Assembly: GCA_015499985.1 (NCBI GenBank)
Contig: JAAAUF010000026.1
Span: forward strand, 29,323-93,322
Direction: 5' to 3'
Source: Haplosporangium gracile
Taxonomy: Eukaryota > Mortierellomycota > Mortierellomycetes > Mortierellales > Mortierellaceae
DNA length: 64,000 bases
The translations under genes and the position numbers were made by a program. Under the pieces are notes generated by a model, which was given only the letters and a program-made list of their open reading frames with translations, searched no databases and was not told the origin of the DNA. Of this stretch, positions 59,543 to 64,000 are shown one piece after another; position 1 is the first letter of the stretch; each line of letters begins with the position of its first letter.

Positions 59543-61719
59543 ATGAGTAGTGGGTCGGTATCATTTTCAGGGCACAGACAGTCTCAGCCGTCATCATCAA
59601 AAGCCTCAGCTGCCGAATACCTCATCGCCCGCAAGAAATCATCCACCGTTGTCGCTGCCGCTGCCGGTTCAGGAATCACGTGCATTAGCAACAACATCAA
59701 AAGCAGCGACGACTATGACAGTACCCATCCCTTGCCTGCACCACCTGCACCTATGCGTCGTGGTCTCGACCGCCATCAAGCATATGAACAAGAACAGGAC
59801 CAGAAACAAGGACATGGACAGGAACAGGATGAACCGCTGAGCCTTCAGTTCGCCAGTAACACCGGTAGGATAAACAACAATATCTCCCAACAGCAGGATG
59901 AGGATCTATCGGACATCCCACCACCACCCTTGCCTTCCAAAAAGACCTTCTACATCGCCCACGCGGGCAGCGACAAGGAGAACAAATACAGCTACAACTA
60001 CACACCTCCAAACTCATCACCAACATTCCTCGAAAACTTTATGTCCCGCCACCCCAAAATCTCGCGTCATCGTCGTCGATTCGCTGCACTTCTTTTTACT
60101 ATTATCTTTTTACTCCTTCTCCTTATCACCCTCCTGGCGGTACTTCTCACCCGCAGGGATGGTGGCAGCGGCGATGGATATGGACAGCCTGGAAATGAAT
60201 GGGGCGATGGAGCGACGGCGACGATGGAAGAGCTGAAGAGACATAATGCAGGGATCTCACCGGCGCCTATTAATCATAGTAGTGAGCCTGGATGGACTAA
60301 TACCGGTCAAGGCGAAGGAACCTTCTATGGTAAGTGATAAACGGGATTAAGATTGTAGAGTTAGGATGATGGAAAAAGTAGAGGAGGAGTGAGACGTGGG
60401 GCACAGCTCTTACTATGGCAGCAAAGAGATTGAATAGAGAGATAGGTGGACGCGTGTCTTTAATGCCTGTTATTATGCCCTCCAGCAAGAAAATACCTAG
60501 CCTATTCTTTCTTCTGGGAAAAAAACCCCAGCAGTGCCTGCCTGCTTACCTGCTTGACCGACTGACGCCATACTCTTTTTCATTTCTCACTACGCCTCCC
60601 TGTCTTATATTAGACCCGAGCATAAAGAACGGTGCGGGTGATTTTCAAATGGGCGCATGCGAATTTCCGTATATCAACTCAGCGATGGACATGATTGCGG
60701 CTTTAAACAAGCCCGACTTTGGAAACTTTGCGCGTGCAAGCAAGTCTCCTGCCTGTGGACAGTGTCTACAGGTGGTTGGGCCTAATGGCACAGTTACTGT
60801 GCAAGTTGTCGATATGGTAAGTTTGTTTTTTGTGGTTTTTTTTTTTTAGTCTGAATATGAAAGCAAACTAATGAAGGGAGGAATGAAAAAACGCGGGCAG
60901 GTAAAGAGGCAAAGTATGAGGGAAGGAGGCAGAGCAGTGATTGAGTGATGGGCGGTGGAGGAGTGGGCTTTTCCTTCGTTGTTTCTGCTGCGTGTCAGAA
61001 TGAGTGAAATGAGTGCGTGCGTTGCGTTTCTTTTTTTTTTTTTCCTTTGTTTATCGGCGGTTTTTGTTTACTGAGAGCACTGCAGTGGTGGTAAAACACA
61101 AAACAAACAAACAGTGGTGGCAGCAGCATCACACTCGCATCATAAAAAAAAACTCTTTCCTCGGATGGAATGGATGGAATTTGGGCGGGATGGGGACACA
61201 GGTCATGGCGAACGATGATTGGGAGGGAAAAAGTAGACAACCACACAAAAACAAGTTTTGTTTCCCACTTTCAAACACGTTTTGTTTTGTCATGAATAAT
61301 CGTAAAATCGGCGCATACGCTCACAACCTCCTGCCTGTTTCTCTTCCGGGCTTGCGGCTCTCATAGCCTTGCTGCTCTCGTTCATCTTCTATTTTTCTTG
61401 TCCTTTGGTTGTTTGGGATGGTTTGTTTGTTTTTGGTTGGTTGAATAGATATGATGGGATGGAAGGACTGGACGAGCGTGTTCTTTTTCGGCGTGGGTTC
61501 TATCCAATTGCGTGGTTATTTGTGTACTCCCACCTCTCTGCTTCTGCTCCTTCATGCTCACACAAGCAACAAACACCCACACTGCCTTCGCTTCCTTTTC
61601 CCACTCTATTTTAGTGCCCGGCATGTAAATCTGGAGATGTAGACTTGACACCAGGGGCGTTTGCAAAGATCGCTAGTCTCGATGCAGGACGGGTCCACAT
61701 ATCCTGGCATCGTTGCTAG
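59543..61719 (+). CDS. Membrane-anchored RlpA/expansin-like double-psi beta-barrel protein
   Basis: A 364-residue protein from exons 59543-60329, 60614-60816 and 61615-61719 (donors GTAAGT; acceptors ATATTAG and ATTTTAG). Residues 1-175 are hydrophilic and low-complexity, rich in Gln, Ser and Pro, ending in a basic stretch RHPKISRHRRR. One transmembrane helix spans 180-203, so the basic side suggests a type II protein with the C-terminus outside the cell. The external domain (about 250-364) has the RlpA-like/expansin DPBB pattern: GEGTFYGDPSIKNGAGD, MGACEF, SKSPACGQCLQVVGPNGTV, VQVVDMCPACKSGDVDL, PGAFAKIA and a final SWHRC. The Cys and Asp (VVDMC) expected for the barrel are present. Such fungal proteins are linked to loosening or binding wall polysaccharides; activity is not proven. 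Start chosen at the first ATG. Confidence 0.9.
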
Positions 61720-62028
61720 ACCCAATATTATATATTTTTCGAAAGCCCGCCCTAGAGTCGCCTCTATGACCGCATTTATACCACCTCTTGCAAGAGTCTC
61801 CTAAACGTAGAGAGAGAGAGACTAGGGGCAACTACGAGGTTCAAGGGGTACCCGACCAAATCCCTAACCTTTCTCCCTTTAGACCCCCCCTCTCTTCTTA
61901 AGCATCCTTATCCCTTTATCATCATCATCGTCAGTCTATCAGTTAGAGTCCATCCCTATTTCCACCAAGTACCTTCAACGCCATATCCATTGAAAAATAC
62001 TTTGCATAAATGATACCCTCACCCTTCA

Positions 62029-62031
<3 letters not shown>

Positions 62032-62068
<37 letters not shown>
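62032..62068. repeat. (TC)n microsatellite
   Basis: An uninterrupted run of about 18 TC units in the 3' intergenic region. The longest perfect dinucleotide repeat in the window. Confidence 0.95.
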
Positions 62069-62071
<3 letters not shown>

Positions 62072-63804
62072 TTGTTATTGTTCAAATCAAACCCTTGCGT
62101 GTTATCCGTCCCTTGTCCCTTCGTGAACATAAACAACCCCTGAACTTTCTGTATGCAAAAAAAAACCAATTTGCAGGTACCTCTTTGCGTGATAAAATTG
62201 ACAGGGGGGATGGGATGCGATAGGATGGGATGGAACGGACAGGAAAGGGGTCCAAAATCATCATCATCATCACGAGCAGTAACTGCCTTTCATCCATTCC
62301 GAACTAAAGGATACGAACGGCCTTTTTTTTTTTTTCCCCCTCTTTGTTCGTGTGTGTGTCTTAAGAGGGCTTGCAAAAAATAACGTTGACCTCCTATCTA
62401 ACGGTCCACCTTGCAGAAACGAAAGCAAACATACACCACAATAAACAGAGAAGAAGGGAAGGGGGAAAGAACGTGGCACTCCACCCTCTTGCTTTCTCTC
62501 TCCTCTGTGTGTGTATGTGGGTCGCCCCTCTCTTTTCTCTCTTTGCATATGAGTTGCCTGCCCGCTTCTGTGTTCTCGTAAACTTTACTCCTGTAACGAT
62601 ACTGTACTCTATCCCACCTACACATCTCATTTTACACCATATCCTTTTGCTGTACTGTAGTCTAATCTATGTGACAGGAACATATCATATCATCAAACGG
62701 CATAGAAACCCTTTGTCTGGTCACCCTTCCTTTCTTCTCTTTTTCTCCAACACCCAAATTAAATAATTTCAGCCAAAAGGGCGTAAAACAATGAAGCGAT
62801 ACAAGGGAAGGGAGAAACACGAGAAGGGAGAGAGAAAAGAGGGGCTAAAAAAGGAGTGGTTGAAGGTTTAGGCCTTTTGCGTGTGATGTGAGTGTGGGTT
62901 TCAGTAATGTGGCTATAGCACAACAAGGGGACACATATAGATACAGATGTGAATGTTGCCTTGATGTGGGCTGTGGATCGACCAAAAATAACAATAGACA
63001 AACAAAAGATAACCAGTTTACATAACCCATTTTATTACCATGGGGGGTCCCTCTGTCATGATCGATATAATGTACAAAGAAAGAGGCGAAGAAGGACAGG
63101 GTCCTATCCATTGGGAAAGGGAATAACAAGGAGATAATAAAGAGGCACCGATTGATTATTTTGGCAATCAAAGAGATAGACCAATCGACAGAATGAAAAT
63201 AGTGCGAGGAAAGAGGCAATCGAAATGAATAAACGAACATAGTAAAGCTCCAGCAATGGAAATAAAGCAATCGAACTAGGAAATAAAGGGACGTTAGAGA
63301 GAGAGAAAAGGCGCCTTTATGTCCGTTACCCCTTAGATCCCATTTTGGGTCTTGTCATATTCTGTTTGATGTCGGAGACGAATTGGAGGGGCGGGTTCGG
63401 TGAGAGGATAACAGGTGGGTGAAGCTGAGTGGACAGGATGGATTGACGGGCATGACAAATTTTGTTTTTGTTCATTTCATTTTTCCAAAGGGGAAAACCC
63501 ATTAAAAACAAAAAGGCGGAAGGGGAGAAGCAACGTGCACAACGCATCGCAGGAAGGGACGTTGTTTGTTGGTATTGTTTTGTCTCTCAATCTTGTTATT
63601 CCTTGTTGTCGTGCCCGCATGAATAACAATACGAGCCCAGATCTCTATTTTTCTCTATAATTTTTTTTTTTTTCAAGTGACAGAACAACAAAAAGGCATA
63701 TCGCTTGAGTGTCCGTTGTAAGGAAGAACGTTTCGGACTCCCAAAATTCCCATGTTCGTGGCTTCTAATATCCCAGCCCAGCAAAAAGCAAAAGGAAACA
63801 ACAT

Positions 63805-63825
63805 CACACACACACACACACACAC
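63805..63825. repeat. (CA)n microsatellite
   Basis: About ten CA units near the right edge of the window in non-coding DNA. Confidence 0.9.
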
Positions 63826-64000
63826 CACCTCAGACACGCATACATCACCGTCCATCCATTCTTCCCAGAAAGTCCGTGATGTGTCCGATTACGAGTTTTG
63901 GAAGAAAAAATCAAGGGACCAAGGGGAATTCAGCATGCCAACAGTATATGAGCACAAAAAAAAATAATCATATAAAAAAACGAGGGAAGAGCAAAAGCTT

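Larger units (their letters stand above)
61720..64000. other. Right-hand intergenic region, no gene seen
   Basis: About 2.3 kb with no supportable gene on either strand. It contains the 3' flank of the beta-barrel gene, a long (TC)n repeat (62032-62068), GGGATGGGATGCGATAGG-like G-rich repeats at 62207-62235, T and A runs, and a (CA)n repeat at 63805-63825. Confidence 0.55.

Overview
The window is nuclear DNA of a filamentous early-diverging fungus. Mortierellomycota (Mortierella/Linnemannia type) is the best guess. The reasons are a yeast-type fatty acid synthase interrupted by short GT-AG introns, coding regions rich in third-position C with poly-Asn/Gln/Ser tracts, a METTL4-type adenine methyltransferase, a Crinkler (CRN) N-terminal fragment, and a membrane-anchored double-psi beta-barrel protein of a kind common in Mucoromycota and Mortierellomycota. 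I found no tRNA, rRNA, CRISPR array or intact transposon. All identifications come from reading motifs and splice signals by eye; no database search was possible.

Layout. 1-4523 (-): 5' part of the fatty acid synthase beta gene, running off the left edge. 4524-15004: about 10 kb without a convincing gene; its right end holds the leader and a 908-nt 5'UTR intron of a C2H2 zinc-finger factor (15005-16462, +). 18407-19909 (-): mitochondrial SAP-domain coiled-coil membrane protein. 20743-21065 (+): CRN fragment lacking its first exon. 22322-24019 (+): DsbA/FrnE-like thioredoxin-fold protein with long insertions. 24200-28887 (-): Mph1/FANCM DNA helicase in three exons. 33034-35433 (+): oligopeptide transporter of the OPT family. 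36040-36801 (-): glutamine-rich coiled-coil protein of unknown function.

40550-42385 (+) and 45637-46999 (-): two ZIP-family zinc transporters facing each other, with two weak candidate small genes between them. 48921-53506 (-) and 53929-55569 (+): a BRD7/BRD9-type bromodomain protein and a METTL4-type methyltransferase, divergent from one 422-bp promoter. 56195-58652 (+): secreted M14 zinc carboxypeptidase in five exons. 59543-61719 (+): type II membrane-anchored RlpA/expansin-like beta-barrel protein in three exons. The rest, to 64000, appears non-coding.

The most interesting signal is regulatory. A 12-16 bp element, GGTAGGGTACYCATTT, occurs three times upstream of the first ZIP gene and twice upstream of the second; I saw no other GTAGGGTAC core in the window. 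Both ZIP genes also have a TATA-like box about 300 bp before the start codon. This looks like an undescribed metal-responsive (perhaps zinc) promoter element. The second theme is chromatin: an acetyl-lysine reader and an adenine methyltransferase share a promoter carrying a CACGTGACGTA site, in a fungal group known for abundant DNA 6-methyladenine.
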